From the NCBI GenBank assembly GCA_900551465.1, contig URWL01000123.1:1-6375 (forward strand): a stretch of 6,375 nt of DNA, given 5' to 3'. The notes under the pieces are model-generated. The model did no database searches. It saw only the letters and a list, made by a program, of their open reading frames with translations, and was not told the DNA's origin. Positions 1 to 6,375 of this stretch are shown here, piece after piece; within the stretch, counting starts at the first letter, position 1; each line of letters begins with the position of its first letter. This DNA comes from an uncultured Blautia sp. (lineage in GTDB: Bacteria > Bacillota > Clostridia > Lachnospirales > Lachnospiraceae). The position numbers and the translations under genes are program-made.

Positions 1-455
1 AAATCCTGAACCTGAGGGTTTTGTACGGGCAGGGCGGATTTTTCTAATATACGACGGCGCGAAAAAGACCGGAGAGTAAAAAAGCTTACTACAGCCATAC
101 CGGAAATCCACAGGATCAGCAAAAACAAAGGAATCAATGAAGTCCTGCTGCTGACAGAAACTGCAAAGTCATTGGCTTCTGTGAATATAGAGCCCGGATC
201 TGTGAAGAGAGGCCGGGCAGACATATCCATAAGTCCTGTTTGTGAAAGGTGATTTGATGAAAGCCCTGGCAAAAGGCGAAAGATATCCGCAGGCAAAAAA
301 GGAACAGTCATTAATCCTAGTACGAAAAACCAGAGATAATAGAGAATCCGGGCAGATACATATTTTTTCAGTAAATGCCTTACTATACTTATGATACCGA
401 TTCCTATGGAAATAAAAATATTGCATATGAAAAAATGAACGGCAAAATCAGGCAA
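1..455 (-). CDS. blaR1: BlaR1/MecR1-type sensor-transducer (M56 peptidase family), N-terminal part, truncated by window edge
   Basis: Reading leftward from a TTG start at 455 gives 151 open codons that run off the left edge. The start is supported by a GGAGGG ribosome binding site (462-467) six bases upstream, which overlaps the blaI stop. The protein begins MPDFAVHFFICNIFISIGIG. Hydrophobic segments lie at about residues 5-25, 37-55 and 106-126, with a basic stretch at 26-36 and a polar, presumably extracellular, loop at 56-105. A basic cytoplasmic-looking segment (RSFSRRR) follows at 129-135. This matches the membrane-anchoring start of BlaR1/MecR1 proteins, in which a zinc metalloprotease domain and an extracellular sensor domain follow. 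In the known family, beta-lactam acylation of the sensor activates the protease and inactivates BlaI. The HExxH zinc motif and any penicillin-binding sensor domain are outside the window, so it could also be an M56 protein with a different sensor or none. The pairing with blaI supports the call. Confidence 0.82.
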   Translation of the reverse strand, partial: MPDFAVHFFICNIFISIGIGIISIVRHLLKKYVSARILYYLWFFVLGLMTVPFLPADIFRLLPGLSSNHLSQTGLMDMSARPLFTDPGSIFTEANDFAVSVSSRTSLIPLFLLILWISGMAVVSFFTLRSFSRRRILEKSALPVQNPQVQD

Positions 456-466
456 AAGCTTCCCTC

Positions 467-847
467 CTATTTATTATCACTGGTATCAGAAAGAAGACGG
501 CGCAGGGCGGTGAGATCTGTTTCCGATAAATGTTCATCTTTTAAATAGGAAGAAACCATAGAAACAAGATTGCCGTTATAGAAACGGTTTAAGAAGGTGC
601 TGCTTTCCTGCTGAATATATTCTTTTTCCTGAACCAGCGGAGTATAGACAAAGACCCTGCTGTGTTTTTCGTAGGTAATGGCTTTTTTGTTGACCAGACG
701 TTTCAGCATGGTCTGTATGGTCTTAGGACTCCAGTCGGTTGTTTTTGTTAATTTTTCAGTTACTTCATTGGTACTGACAGGTGCATATTTCCAGATGATT
801 TTCATTACTTCAAATTCAGCTTCTGAAATCTGGGGAAGTTTTGTCAT
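467..847 (-). CDS. blaI: BlaI/MecI-family winged-helix transcriptional repressor
   Basis: A 126-residue protein starting MTKLPQISEAEFEVMKIIWK, the usual BlaI/MecI/CopY opening and length. The ATG at 847 is preferred over an in-frame ATG 23 codons upstream (916), because GGAGGG (854-859) lies six bases before 847. The upstream alternative would also place the promoter and operator inside the coding region. The winged-helix DNA-binding domain covers about residues 1-70, with the recognition helix around WSPKTIQTMLKRL (39-51). The C-terminal dimerisation helices follow (about 75-122). In the family, a dimer binds TACA-N2-TGTA operators and is inactivated by cleavage in the C-terminal half triggered by BlaR1. 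By alignment from memory with staphylococcal BlaI/MecI, the scissile Asn-Phe corresponds here to Ser100-Tyr101. blaR1 follows after 11 nt in the same operon, and the palindrome upstream suggests autorepression. The effector and target genes cannot be determined here. Confidence 0.9.
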   Translation of the reverse strand: MTKLPQISEAEFEVMKIIWKYAPVSTNEVTEKLTKTTDWSPKTIQTMLKRLVNKKAITYEKHSRVFVYTPLVQEKEYIQQESSTFLNRFYNGNLVSMVSSYLKDEHLSETDLTALRRLLSDTSDNK

Positions 848-864
848 TGTGATCCCTCCAAATC

Positions 865-876
865 TTACATATGTAA
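865..876 (-). promoter_or_regulatory. BlaI operator: perfect 12-bp palindrome TTACATATGTAA
   Basis: TTACATATGTAA equals its own reverse complement and contains the TACA-N2-TGTA core recognised by BlaI/MecI repressors. It starts just after the predicted blaI transcription start (about 877), so bound repressor would block initiation or clearance. Only one copy was found in the intergenic region. Confidence 0.8.
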
Positions 877-883
877 TAAAAAT

Positions 884-912
884 AGTATAAGAGGATTTTG
901 GAAGAAAGTCAA
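884..912 (-). promoter_or_regulatory. Sigma-A-type promoter of blaI-blaR1
   Basis: On the minus strand, a -35 TTGACT (907-912) and a -10 TATACT (884-889) are separated by exactly 17 bp, each differing from consensus at one position. The predicted start near 877 leads directly into the BlaI operator and then the blaI ribosome binding site. A pyrimidine-rich, T-rich stretch lies upstream of the -35 on this strand. Confidence 0.8.
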
Positions 913-925
913 ACAAAAAGAAAAA

Positions 926-937
926 GAACAGACATTC
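926..937 (+). promoter_or_regulatory. Candidate degenerate LexA (SOS) box upstream of uvrB
   Basis: GAACAGACATTC matches seven of eight fixed bases of GAAC-N4-GTTC. Its central AGAC also fits the RNRY spacing remembered for the Bacillus DinR/LexA site. One half-site is imperfect (ATTC for GTTC). It lies about 31 bp upstream of the uvrB -10. uvrB is commonly SOS-controlled in Firmicutes, which is the main support. Such a short degenerate match can arise by chance. Confidence 0.35.
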
Positions 938-945
938 GATTGTCC

Positions 946-974
946 TGTACTTTTATTTTACAGTCTGATATAAT
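946..974 (+). promoter_or_regulatory. Extended -10 promoter of uvrB
   Basis: A perfect TATAAT (969-974) is preceded by TGA (966-968), forming the extended -10 motif TGnTATAAT. The -35 position at 17-bp spacing (TGTACT, 946-951) is weak, as is usual where an extended -10 compensates. The predicted start near 981 gives a leader of about 32 nt ending in AGGAGG (1002-1007), five bases before the uvrB ATG. Confidence 0.7.
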
Positions 975-1012
975 GACAGAAGAAACAGATAACAGATTCA
1001 TAGGAGGAATTT

Positions 1013-3001
1013 ATGGATCATTTTGAATTAGTATCAGAATATGCCCCTACCGGCGACCAGCCCAAGGCTATTGAGAAACTGGTCCAGGGATTTAAAGAAG
1101 GAAATCAGTTTGAGACGCTGCTTGGGGTTACCGGCTCCGGCAAGACCTTTACTATGGCAAATGTTATTGCACAGCTAAATAAGCCTACGCTGGTGCTTGC
1201 CCACAACAAAACCCTTGCGGCACAGCTGTATGGGGAGTTTAAAGAATTTTTTCCAAATAATGCGGTGGAGTATTTTGTGAGCTATTACGATTACTATCAG
1301 CCGGAAGCCTATGTTCCTTCCACAGACACCTATATTGCAAAGGATGCTTCCACCAATGACGAAATCGACAAGCTGAGGCTTTCTGCCACAGCGGCTCTTT
1401 GTGAACGCAGAGATGTGATCGTGGTTTCTTCAGTATCCTGCATTTACGGATTGGGAGCGCCTCAGGAATTTTTTGATATGATGATTTCTCTTCGTCCGGG
1501 AATGGAAAAGGACAGGGATGAGGTAATATGCCAGCTGATCGATATCCAGTATACAAGAAACGAAATGGATTTTCATAGAGGTACCTTCCGGGTAAAAGGG
1601 GATGTGCTGGAAATTTTTCCTGCCAATGCTACAGACCGTGCAGTGCGTGTAGAGTTTTTTGGCGATGAGATCGAGCGTATTACAGAAATTGATGTACTGA
1701 CAGGCGAGATCAAAAATGAGCAGAGCCATGCGGCTATTTTCCCGGCATCTCATTATGTAGTGCCCCAGGAACAGATAAAAAGAGCCGCGGATGCCATCCT
1801 TGCAGAAATGAAGGAGCAGGTGGATTACTTTAAAAGTGAAGATAAGCTGATCGAAGCCCAGAGAATTGCGGAACGGACAAATTTCGATGTGGAAATGATG
1901 AAGGAAACAGGATTTTGCTCCGGTATTGAAAACTATTCCCGGCATCTGACCGGACTGGCTCCGGGCCAGCCGCCCTATACCCTTATGGATTACTTTAAAG
2001 ACGATTTTCTTCTTATTATTGATGAGTCCCATAAGACAGTTTCACAGGTGGGAGGAATGTACGCCGGAGATCAGAGCAGGAAACAGACCCTTGTGGATTA
2101 TGGCTTTCGTCTTCCATCGGCCAAGGATAACCGTCCTTTGAGTTTTGAGGAGTTTGAGGGAAAACTGGATCAGGTTATGTTTGTTTCTGCTACACCGGGA
2201 GTTTATGAGGCAGAACATGAACTGCTTCGTGCAGAGCAGATCATCCGCCCGACAGGCCTACTTGATCCAAAGGTAGAAGTACGTCCGGTAGAAGGGCAGA
2301 TTGATGACCTGATCGGAGAGGTTAATAAAGAAGTCGAAAAAGGGCATAAGATCCTGATCACTACGCTGACAAAGAGAATGGCAGAGGATCTGTCTGCTTA
2401 CATGAAAGACGTGGGAATCCGTGTCCGTTATCTTCATTCGGATATTGATACTCTGGAACGGGCGGAGATCATCCGGGATATGCGTTTGGATGTATTTGAT
2501 GTGCTGGTAGGCATCAATCTTTTGAGAGAGGGACTGGATATTCCCGAGATTACTCTGGTGGCGATCCTGGATGCTGACAAGGAGGGATTTCTCCGTTCAG
2601 AGGTTTCTCTGATCCAGACCATTGGACGAGCTGCCAGAAACAGTGAGGGACATGTGATCATGTATGCGGACGTGATGACAGACTCCATGAAAAATGCGAT
2701 TCGTGAAACAGAGCGCCGCCGCGGAATTCAGGAAGCATATAATAAAGAGCATGGAATTACTCCTACTACCATCAAAAAGGCGGTTCGCGACCTGATCACG
2801 GTATCCAGGGCGGTAGCGGAAACAGAAGTGAAGCTGAAAAAGGATCCGGAATCTATGAACCGCAAGGAATTGCTTAAACTGATTGCACAGGTGGAGAAAC
2901 AGATGCGGGCAGCAGCGGCAGACCTGAACTTTGAACAGGCGGCAGAGCTGAGAGACAAGATGCTGGATTTAAAGCGAAATCTTCAGGAACTGGAGAACTG
3001 A
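1013..3001 (+). CDS. uvrB: UvrABC excinuclease subunit B (UvrB)
   Basis: UvrB is the damage-verifying ATPase of nucleotide excision repair. It is loaded on DNA by UvrA, opens the strands around the lesion and then recruits UvrC for incision. The 662-residue length is normal for the family. Visible motifs in order: Walker A GVTGSGKT (38-45); the tyrosine-rich beta-hairpin [10 protein letters not shown] (91-100) that inserts between the strands; Walker B DESH (337-340); SATPG (392-396); HSDID (475-479); [13 protein letters not shown] (500-512); QTIGRAARN (535-543), the helicase motif VI with its arginine finger; and a C-terminal UVR domain (about 615-655), which contacts UvrC or UvrA. All key residues appear intact. 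The ATG follows AGGAGG at 1002-1007. No uvrA or uvrC lies next to it within the window. The gene is divergent from blaI and ends at its own terminator, so it is probably monocistronic. Possible SOS control rests only on the candidate LexA box. Confidence 0.99.
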   Translation: MDHFELVSEYAPTGDQPKAIEKLVQGFKEGNQFETLLGVTGSGKTFTMANVIAQLNKPTLVLAHNKTLAAQLYGEFKEFFPNNAVEYFVSYYDYYQPEAYVPSTDTYIAKDASTNDEIDKLRLSATAALCERRDVIVVSSVSCIYGLGAPQEFFDMMISLRPGMEKDRDEVICQLIDIQYTRNEMDFHRGTFRVKGDVLEIFPANATDRAVRVEFFGDEIERITEIDVLTGEIKNEQSHAAIFPASHYVVPQEQIKRAADAILAEMKEQVDYFKSEDKLIEAQRIAERTNFDVEMMKETGFCSGIENYSRHLTGLAPGQPPYTLMDYFKDDFLLIIDESHKTVSQVGGMYAGDQSRKQTLVDYGFRLPSAKDNRPLSFEEFEGKLDQVMFVSATPGVYEAEHELLRAEQIIRPTGLLDPKVEVRPVEGQIDDLIGEVNKEVEKGHKILITTLTKRMAEDLSAYMKDVGIRVRYLHSDIDTLERAEIIRDMRLDVFDVLVGINLLREGLDIPEITLVAILDADKEGFLRSEVSLIQTIGRAARNSEGHVIMYADVMTDSMKNAIRETERRRGIQEAYNKEHGITPTTIKKAVRDLITVSRAVAETEVKLKKDPESMNRKELLKLIAQVEKQMRAAAADLNFEQAAELRDKMLDLKRNLQELEN

Positions 3002-3023
3002 TATAAATAAAAGCCCCGTATAT

Positions 3024-3073
3024 AAAAGACAGACATGACAGAGGATAAGATTCTGTGCCGTCTGTCTTTTTTT
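3024..3073 (+). terminator. Rho-independent terminator after uvrB
   Basis: An 11-bp perfect stem (AAAAGACAGAC at 3024-3034 pairs with GTCTGTCTTTT at 3060-3070) is followed by a run of seven T (3067-3073). A second 5-bp stem (3038-3042 with 3052-3056) sits inside, across a 3x3 internal loop, with a 9-nt apical loop. It starts 22 nt after the uvrB stop and separates uvrB from the heat-shock operon. Confidence 0.88.
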
Positions 3074-3113
3074 GCCGAACAAAAAAGATTTTTATAAAAA
3101 TACATCTTATCCC

Positions 3114-3142
3114 TTGACAAAAGATTTTAACGGTGCTATCTT
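3114..3142 (+). promoter_or_regulatory. Sigma-A-type promoter of the hrcA-grpE-dnaK operon
   Basis: A perfect -35 TTGACA (3114-3119), a 17-bp spacer and a -10 TATCTT (3137-3142) preceded by TGC (3134-3136, extended -10). The predicted start near 3149 is just upstream of the CIRCE operator, the classical arrangement. A 14-bp AT-only palindrome (3088-3101) lies upstream of the -35 and could act as an UP-like element, but this is speculative. Confidence 0.85.
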
Positions 3143-3155
3143 AACAATGTAGATG

Positions 3156-3182
3156 TTAGCACTCCTTGAAATCGAGTGCTAA
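3156..3182. promoter_or_regulatory. CIRCE operator (HrcA-binding inverted repeat)
   Basis: TTAGCACTC (3156-3164), a 9-nt spacer, then GAGTGCTAA (3174-3182). This is an exact match to the consensus 9-9-9 CIRCE element, with a perfect inverted repeat. It lies in the predicted 5' untranslated region 28 nt before the hrcA start. HrcA bound here represses the operon; in the family, heat or unfolded protein titrates GroEL away from HrcA and relieves repression. Confidence 0.98.
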
Positions 3183-3210
3183 CAAAAACAGAAGGAAAGG
3201 AGCTGAGGGC

Positions 3211-4272
3211 GTGGAAGATAATTTGACAGATCGTAAAAAGAAAATTCTGAAGGCGATCATCAAAACCTACATGGAAACAGGAGAACCGGTTGGATCCAGA
3301 ACGATTTCCAAGTATACGGATCTGAATGTCAGCTCAGCAACAATCCGAAATGAAATGTCGGACCTGACAGATTTAGGCTACATTATACAGCCCCATACAT
3401 CAGCGGGAAGAATCCCTTCTGATAAAGGTTATCGCTTATATGTAGATGAGCTGATGCAGGAAAAGGAAGATGAGATCGAAGAGATACGTAATCTGATGAT
3501 CGAGAAGACAGACAAGATGGAAAAGGTCCTGAAAAATGTGGCCAAGGTTCTTGCTTCCAACACCAATTACGCTACGATGATCTCCGTTCCGCAGTACAGT
3601 GGAAGTAAGCTGAAATTCATCCAGCTTTCACGAGTCAATGAACTGCAGCTGGTGGCTGTGGTGGTTTGCGAGGGAAATGTGATCCGAAATCAGATTATAG
3701 ATCTGGATGAGGAGATGGATGATGAGACGATCCTGAAATTGAATCTGCTTTTGAATACCAATCTGAACGGCCTTCCTATTCAGGATATTAATCTGGGTAT
3801 GATCGCAAGGCTGAAGGAGCAGGCAGGAATCCACAGCGGACTTGTTGCAAGAGTGCTGGATGCTGTTGCCGCAACGATTCAGGTGGATGAAGATGATTTG
3901 GAGATTTACACTTCAGGCGCTACAAACTTCTTTAAGTATCCGGAGCTTTCTGATAAGCAGAGAGCCACCGAACTGATATCAACCTTTGAAGAAAAACAGC
4001 AGCTTGCGGATCTGGTGAAGGAACATATGTCAGACTCTGAAAACACTGGGGTTCAGGTGTATATAGGAGATGAACTTCCGATCCCTACAATGAAAGACTG
4101 CAGTGTAGTAACTGCAACGTATGAGCTGGGAGAAGGGATGCACGGTACCATTGGTATTGTAGGTCCGAAACGAATGGATTATGAAAATGTTGTAAACAAT
4201 CTGAAAACCCTGAAAGTTGAATTGGATCAGGTATTCAGAAAGAATAAAAATGATAATGATGACAGCCAGTAG
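3211..4272 (+). CDS. hrcA: Heat-inducible transcription repressor HrcA
   Basis: The 353-residue protein (MEDNLTDRKKKILKAIIKTY at the start) is of normal length for HrcA. I chose the GTG at 3211 because AAAGGAG (3196-3202) lies eight bases upstream. An in-frame TTG at 3166 would add 15 residues, but it lies inside the CIRCE spacer and has no ribosome binding site. The N-terminal winged-helix domain shows GEPVGSRTI (24-32), SSATIRNEM (41-49) and PHTSAGRIPSDKGYRLYV (61-78), all conserved HrcA motifs. A GAF-like middle and C-terminal dimerisation region follows, including YTSGATNFF (233-241) and GTIGIVGPKRMDY (312-324). The last residues (about 344-353) are a charged Lys/Asn/Asp tail. As first gene of the operon it encodes the repressor that binds the adjacent CIRCE element, giving autoregulation together with grpE and dnaK. 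GroEL is the usual maintenance partner; groESL is not in this window. Confidence 0.98.
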   Translation: MEDNLTDRKKKILKAIIKTYMETGEPVGSRTISKYTDLNVSSATIRNEMSDLTDLGYIIQPHTSAGRIPSDKGYRLYVDELMQEKEDEIEEIRNLMIEKTDKMEKVLKNVAKVLASNTNYATMISVPQYSGSKLKFIQLSRVNELQLVAVVVCEGNVIRNQIIDLDEEMDDETILKLNLLLNTNLNGLPIQDINLGMIARLKEQAGIHSGLVARVLDAVAATIQVDEDDLEIYTSGATNFFKYPELSDKQRATELISTFEEKQQLADLVKEHMSDSENTGVQVYIGDELPIPTMKDCSVVTATYELGEGMHGTIGIVGPKRMDYENVVNNLKTLKVELDQVFRKNKNDNDDSQ

Positions 4273-4300
4273 GTGAAGATAGAAAGGTGGTAGAAAAAGC

Positions 4301-4939
4301 GTGGCAGAAGAAATGAAAAACACGTCTGAGGTGCAGGAGGATACAGAACAGGTTGTTTCTGAAAACGAAACTGCAGCAGAAGTGCAGGAGGATTCACCGG
4401 AAGCCACAGCCGGAGAGGAAACTGCTGAAGAGGTTCCGGAAGGAAAGGAAGAGGCAGAGGAAAAAACAGAAGGAAAGGCGAAAACCTCTTTTTTCGGCAA
4501 AAAGAAAAAAGATAAAAAGGATCAGCAGATTGAAGAGCTGACAGATCGTCTGAAGCGAAGCATGGCGGAATTTGATAATTTCCGTAAGCGTACAGAGAAA
4601 GAAAAATCCAGTATGTATATTGTGGGAGCAAAAGAAATTATTGAGAACATGCTTCCTGTAGTGGATAATTTTGAGAGAGGTCTTGCACAGGCTCCGGAAG
4701 GAGATGCATTTGCCGAAGGTATGCAGATGATCTACAAACAGCTTATGACAACACTGGAAGGACTGGGAGTAGAGGTGATCGAAGCTGTAGGCAAAGAATT
4801 TAATCCGGACTTCCATAATGCTGTAATGCATGTGGAGGATGAAGAAGCCGGCGAGAATATTATTGTAGAAGAGTTTCAGAAGGGCTACACCTATAAAGGA
4901 TTTGTAGTCAGACACAGTATGGTAAAGGTTGCTAATTAA
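4301..4939 (+). CDS. grpE: Nucleotide exchange factor / co-chaperone GrpE
   Basis: GrpE acts as a dimer to release ADP from DnaK, resetting the chaperone cycle in the cytoplasm. The GTG at 4301 is preferred because AAGGTGG (4284-4290) lies ten bases upstream; the in-frame ATG at 4313 is too far from it. The protein has 212 residues. Residues 1-60 are Glu/Ala/Thr-rich and probably disordered, with EVQED occurring twice (10-14 and 27-31). A basic patch KKKKDKK (67-73) follows. The long dimerising helix covers about 74-150 (QQIEELTDRLKRSMAEFDNF, then RKRTEKEK). The C-terminal beta domain that contacts the DnaK ATPase domain spans about 155-210, with the family signature GKEFNPDFHNAVMHVED (164-180) and KGYTYKGFVVRHSMVKV (194-210). 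It follows hrcA by 28 nt and precedes dnaK by 15 nt, so all three are co-transcribed under CIRCE control. Confidence 0.98.
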   Translation: MAEEMKNTSEVQEDTEQVVSENETAAEVQEDSPEATAGEETAEEVPEGKEEAEEKTEGKAKTSFFGKKKKDKKDQQIEELTDRLKRSMAEFDNFRKRTEKEKSSMYIVGAKEIIENMLPVVDNFERGLAQAPEGDAFAEGMQMIYKQLMTTLEGLGVEVIEAVGKEFNPDFHNAVMHVEDEEAGENIIVEEFQKGYTYKGFVVRHSMVKVAN

Positions 4940-4954
4940 GGAGGATAAATTATC

Positions 4955-6375
4955 ATGGGAAAAATTATTGGTATTGACTTAGGAACAACAAACAGCTGCG
5001 TAGCAGTTATGGAAGGTGGTCAGCCCACCGTTATCGCAAACACAGAAGGCGCAAGAACAACACCGTCTGTAGTTGCTTTTACAAAAACAGGAGAGCGTCT
5101 GGTAGGTGAGCCTGCAAAACGTCAGGCAGTTACCAATGCAGAGAAAACAATCTCTTCTATTAAAAGAGAAATGGGATCCGATTATCGTGTGACAATCGAT
5201 GATAAAAAATACTCTCCGCAGGAGATTTCTGCGATGATCCTTCAGAAGCTGAAAAAAGATGCTGAGGGATATCTTGGAGAAAGTGTAACAGAAGCGGTTA
5301 TCACAGTACCGGCATATTTCAATGACGCACAGCGTCAGGCAACCAAGGATGCAGGTAAGATCGCAGGCCTTGACGTAAAACGTATCATCAACGAGCCTAC
5401 AGCAGCAGCTCTGGCATATGGTCTTGATAACGAAAAAGAGCAGAAGATCATGGTATATGACCTTGGCGGCGGTACTTTCGACGTTTCCATCATTGAGATC
5501 GGTGACGGCGTTATCGAGGTTCTTTCTACAGCAGGCAACAACCGTCTTGGTGGTGATGACTTCGACCAGAAGATCACAGACTACATGCTTTCTGAGTTCA
5601 AGAGAACTGAGGGTGTAGATCTTTCCAATGACAAAATGGCTCTTCAGAGACTGAAAGAAGCAGCTGAAAAAGCAAAGAAAGAGCTTTCTTCTGCAACAAC
5701 AACAAACATCAACCTTCCGTTCATTACTGCTACAGCAGAAGGACCGAAGCATTTTGATATGAACCTTACAAGAGCAAAATTTGACGAACTGACACATGAT
5801 CTTGTTGAAAAGACAGCAGAGCCGGTACGCCGTGCACTTTCTGATGCAGGCATCAGCGCTTCTGAGCTTGGTCAGGTGCTTCTGGTAGGCGGATCCACAC
5901 GTATCCCGGCTGTACAGGACAAAGTAAAACAGATCACAGGCAAAGAGCCGAGCAAATCTCTGAACCCGGATGAGTGTGTTGCACTTGGTGCTTCTGTACA
6001 GGGCGGTAAACTTGCAGGTGATGCAGGCGCAGGCGATATCCTTCTTCTGGATGTTACTCCACTGTCTCTTTCTATTGAGACTATGGGTGGAATCGCAACT
6101 CGTCTGATCGAGAGAAACACAACTATCCCGACAAAGAAGAGCCAGATCTTCTCTACAGCAGCAGATAATCAGACAGCTGTAGATATCAACGTAGTACAGG
6201 GTGAGCGTCAGTTTGCAAGAGACAATAAATCCCTTGGCCAGTTCCGTCTGGATGGAATCCCGCCAGCACGTCGTGGTGTTCCGCAGATCGAGGTTACTTT
6301 TGATATTGATGCCAATGGTATCGTTAATGTATCCGCTAAGGATCTTGGAACAGGAAAAGAACAGCACATTACTAT
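4955..6375 (+). CDS. dnaK: Molecular chaperone DnaK (Hsp70), truncated at the C-terminus by window edge
   Basis: The reading frame stays open from the ATG at 4955 to the right edge (473 complete codons). AAGGAGG (4938-4944), overlapping the grpE stop, lies ten bases upstream. DnaK is the ATP-driven chaperone that binds exposed hydrophobic peptides with DnaJ and GrpE. Visible motifs: phosphate-1 loop [10 protein letters not shown] (5-14); the family motif [13 protein letters not shown] (167-179); [13 protein letters not shown] (308-320, adenosine site); the hydrophobic interdomain linker ILLLD (362-366); and the start of the substrate-binding beta domain (about 367-473). The helical lid is outside the window. 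The segment after SSIKREMG (67-74) lacks the roughly 23-residue insertion found in E. coli DnaK, as is typical for Gram-positive bacteria. Codon choice is strongly biased (CTT and CTG for Leu, ATC for Ile, TCT for Ser), suggesting high expression. dnaJ is the expected next gene. Confidence 0.99.
   Translation, partial: MGKIIGIDLGTTNSCVAVMEGGQPTVIANTEGARTTPSVVAFTKTGERLVGEPAKRQAVTNAEKTISSIKREMGSDYRVTIDDKKYSPQEISAMILQKLKKDAEGYLGESVTEAVITVPAYFNDAQRQATKDAGKIAGLDVKRIINEPTAAALAYGLDNEKEQKIMVYDLGGGTFDVSIIEIGDGVIEVLSTAGNNRLGGDDFDQKITDYMLSEFKRTEGVDLSNDKMALQRLKEAAEKAKKELSSATTTNINLPFITATAEGPKHFDMNLTRAKFDELTHDLVEKTAEPVRRALSDAGISASELGQVLLVGGSTRIPAVQDKVKQITGKEPSKSLNPDECVALGASVQGGKLAGDAGAGDILLLDVTPLSLSIETMGGIATRLIERNTTIPTKKSQIFSTAADNQTAVDINVVQGERQFARDNKSLGQFRLDGIPPARRGVPQIEVTFDIDANGIVNVSAKDLGTGKEQHIT

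Noticed and set aside
169..426. 85-residue minus-strand open frame near the left edge
   Set aside because: It is in a different frame from the BlaR1 reading, which has membrane segments, a ribosome binding site and the right neighbour. This frame has none of these.
678..890. 70-residue plus-strand hydrophobic open frame
   Set aside because: It is antisense to blaI and ends across the blaI operator and promoter; there is no ribosome binding site or homology.
848..916. N-terminal extension of BlaI starting at 916
   Set aside because: It would place the blaI promoter -10, operator and ribosome binding site inside the coding sequence. The ATG at 847 gives the standard family N-terminus.
1430..2032. 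200-residue minus-strand open frame opposite uvrB
   Set aside because: It lies wholly within a perfectly conserved uvrB, and its composition looks like a shadow translation.
3088..3101. Perfect 14-bp palindrome ATTTTTATAAAAAT
   Set aside because: It is AT-only and low in complexity, so a palindrome is not surprising. It is noted only as a possible UP-like element, not as an operator.
4394..4915. Minus-strand open frames opposite grpE (also 4030-4500 and 4227-4631)
   Set aside because: They arise from the purine-rich, Glu/Lys-coding sense strand, which gives Phe/Ser/Leu-rich shadows on the other strand.
4979..6367. 462-residue minus-strand open frame, cysteine-rich, opposite dnaK
   Set aside because: It is in codon register with dnaK and exists only because dnaK lacks TTA, CTA and TCA codons. 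It begins at a GTG near the window edge, has no convincing ribosome binding site and resembles no known protein.
1..6375. CRISPR arrays, insertion sequences, tRNA/rRNA genes, riboswitches, phage or defence genes
   Set aside because: No spaced direct repeats, transposase frames, conserved RNA folds or defence-type proteins were seen. Apart from the edges, nearly every base is accounted for by conserved genes and their control regions.

Overview
The window looks like a chromosomal segment from a Gram-positive Clostridia-type bacterium (Firmicutes), most likely Lachnospiraceae. The evidence is moderate GC with strong AGGAGG-type ribosome binding sites, a perfect CIRCE element ahead of an hrcA-grpE-dnaK operon, a DnaK lacking the N-terminal insertion typical of Gram-negative proteins, and a BlaI/BlaR1 pair of clostridial character. 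The family placement is inferred from remembered protein style, not from a search.

Layout. Positions 1-847 (minus strand) hold a two-gene regulatory operon: blaI (BlaI/MecI-type repressor, 467-847) followed 11 nt later by the 5' part of blaR1 (M56-family sensor protease, 455 to the left edge, TTG start). Its promoter (TTGACT, 17 bp, TATACT) and a perfect 12-bp palindromic BlaI operator lie at 865-912. The 165-bp gap at 848-1012 is divergent. It also carries an extended -10 promoter for uvrB and a degenerate candidate LexA box. uvrB (1013-3001, plus strand) encodes a full-length UvrB and ends at a Rho-independent terminator (3024-3073).

A separate heat-shock operon follows on the plus strand. 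A TTGACA / TGC-TATCTT promoter (3114-3142) is followed by a perfect CIRCE operator (3156-3182), hrcA (GTG start at 3211), grpE (GTG start at 4301) and dnaK (4955 to the right edge, incomplete). Intergenic gaps are 28 and 15 nt. dnaJ is the expected next gene but is outside the window.

How the genes work together. HrcA represses its own operon through CIRCE. GrpE is the nucleotide exchange factor for DnaK, so the operon encodes both a chaperone machine and its repressor. BlaI/BlaR1 is an autoregulated signal-controlled repressor and sensor-protease pair; no beta-lactamase or other target gene is visible. UvrB is an independent DNA-repair gene.

Novelty. I see no undescribed system here; this is mostly conserved core chromosome. 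The points worth a second look are the orphan-looking BlaI/BlaR1 pair, its changed putative cleavage dipeptide, the candidate SOS box, the correct hrcA start, and a long antisense ORF across dnaK that codon bias explains.
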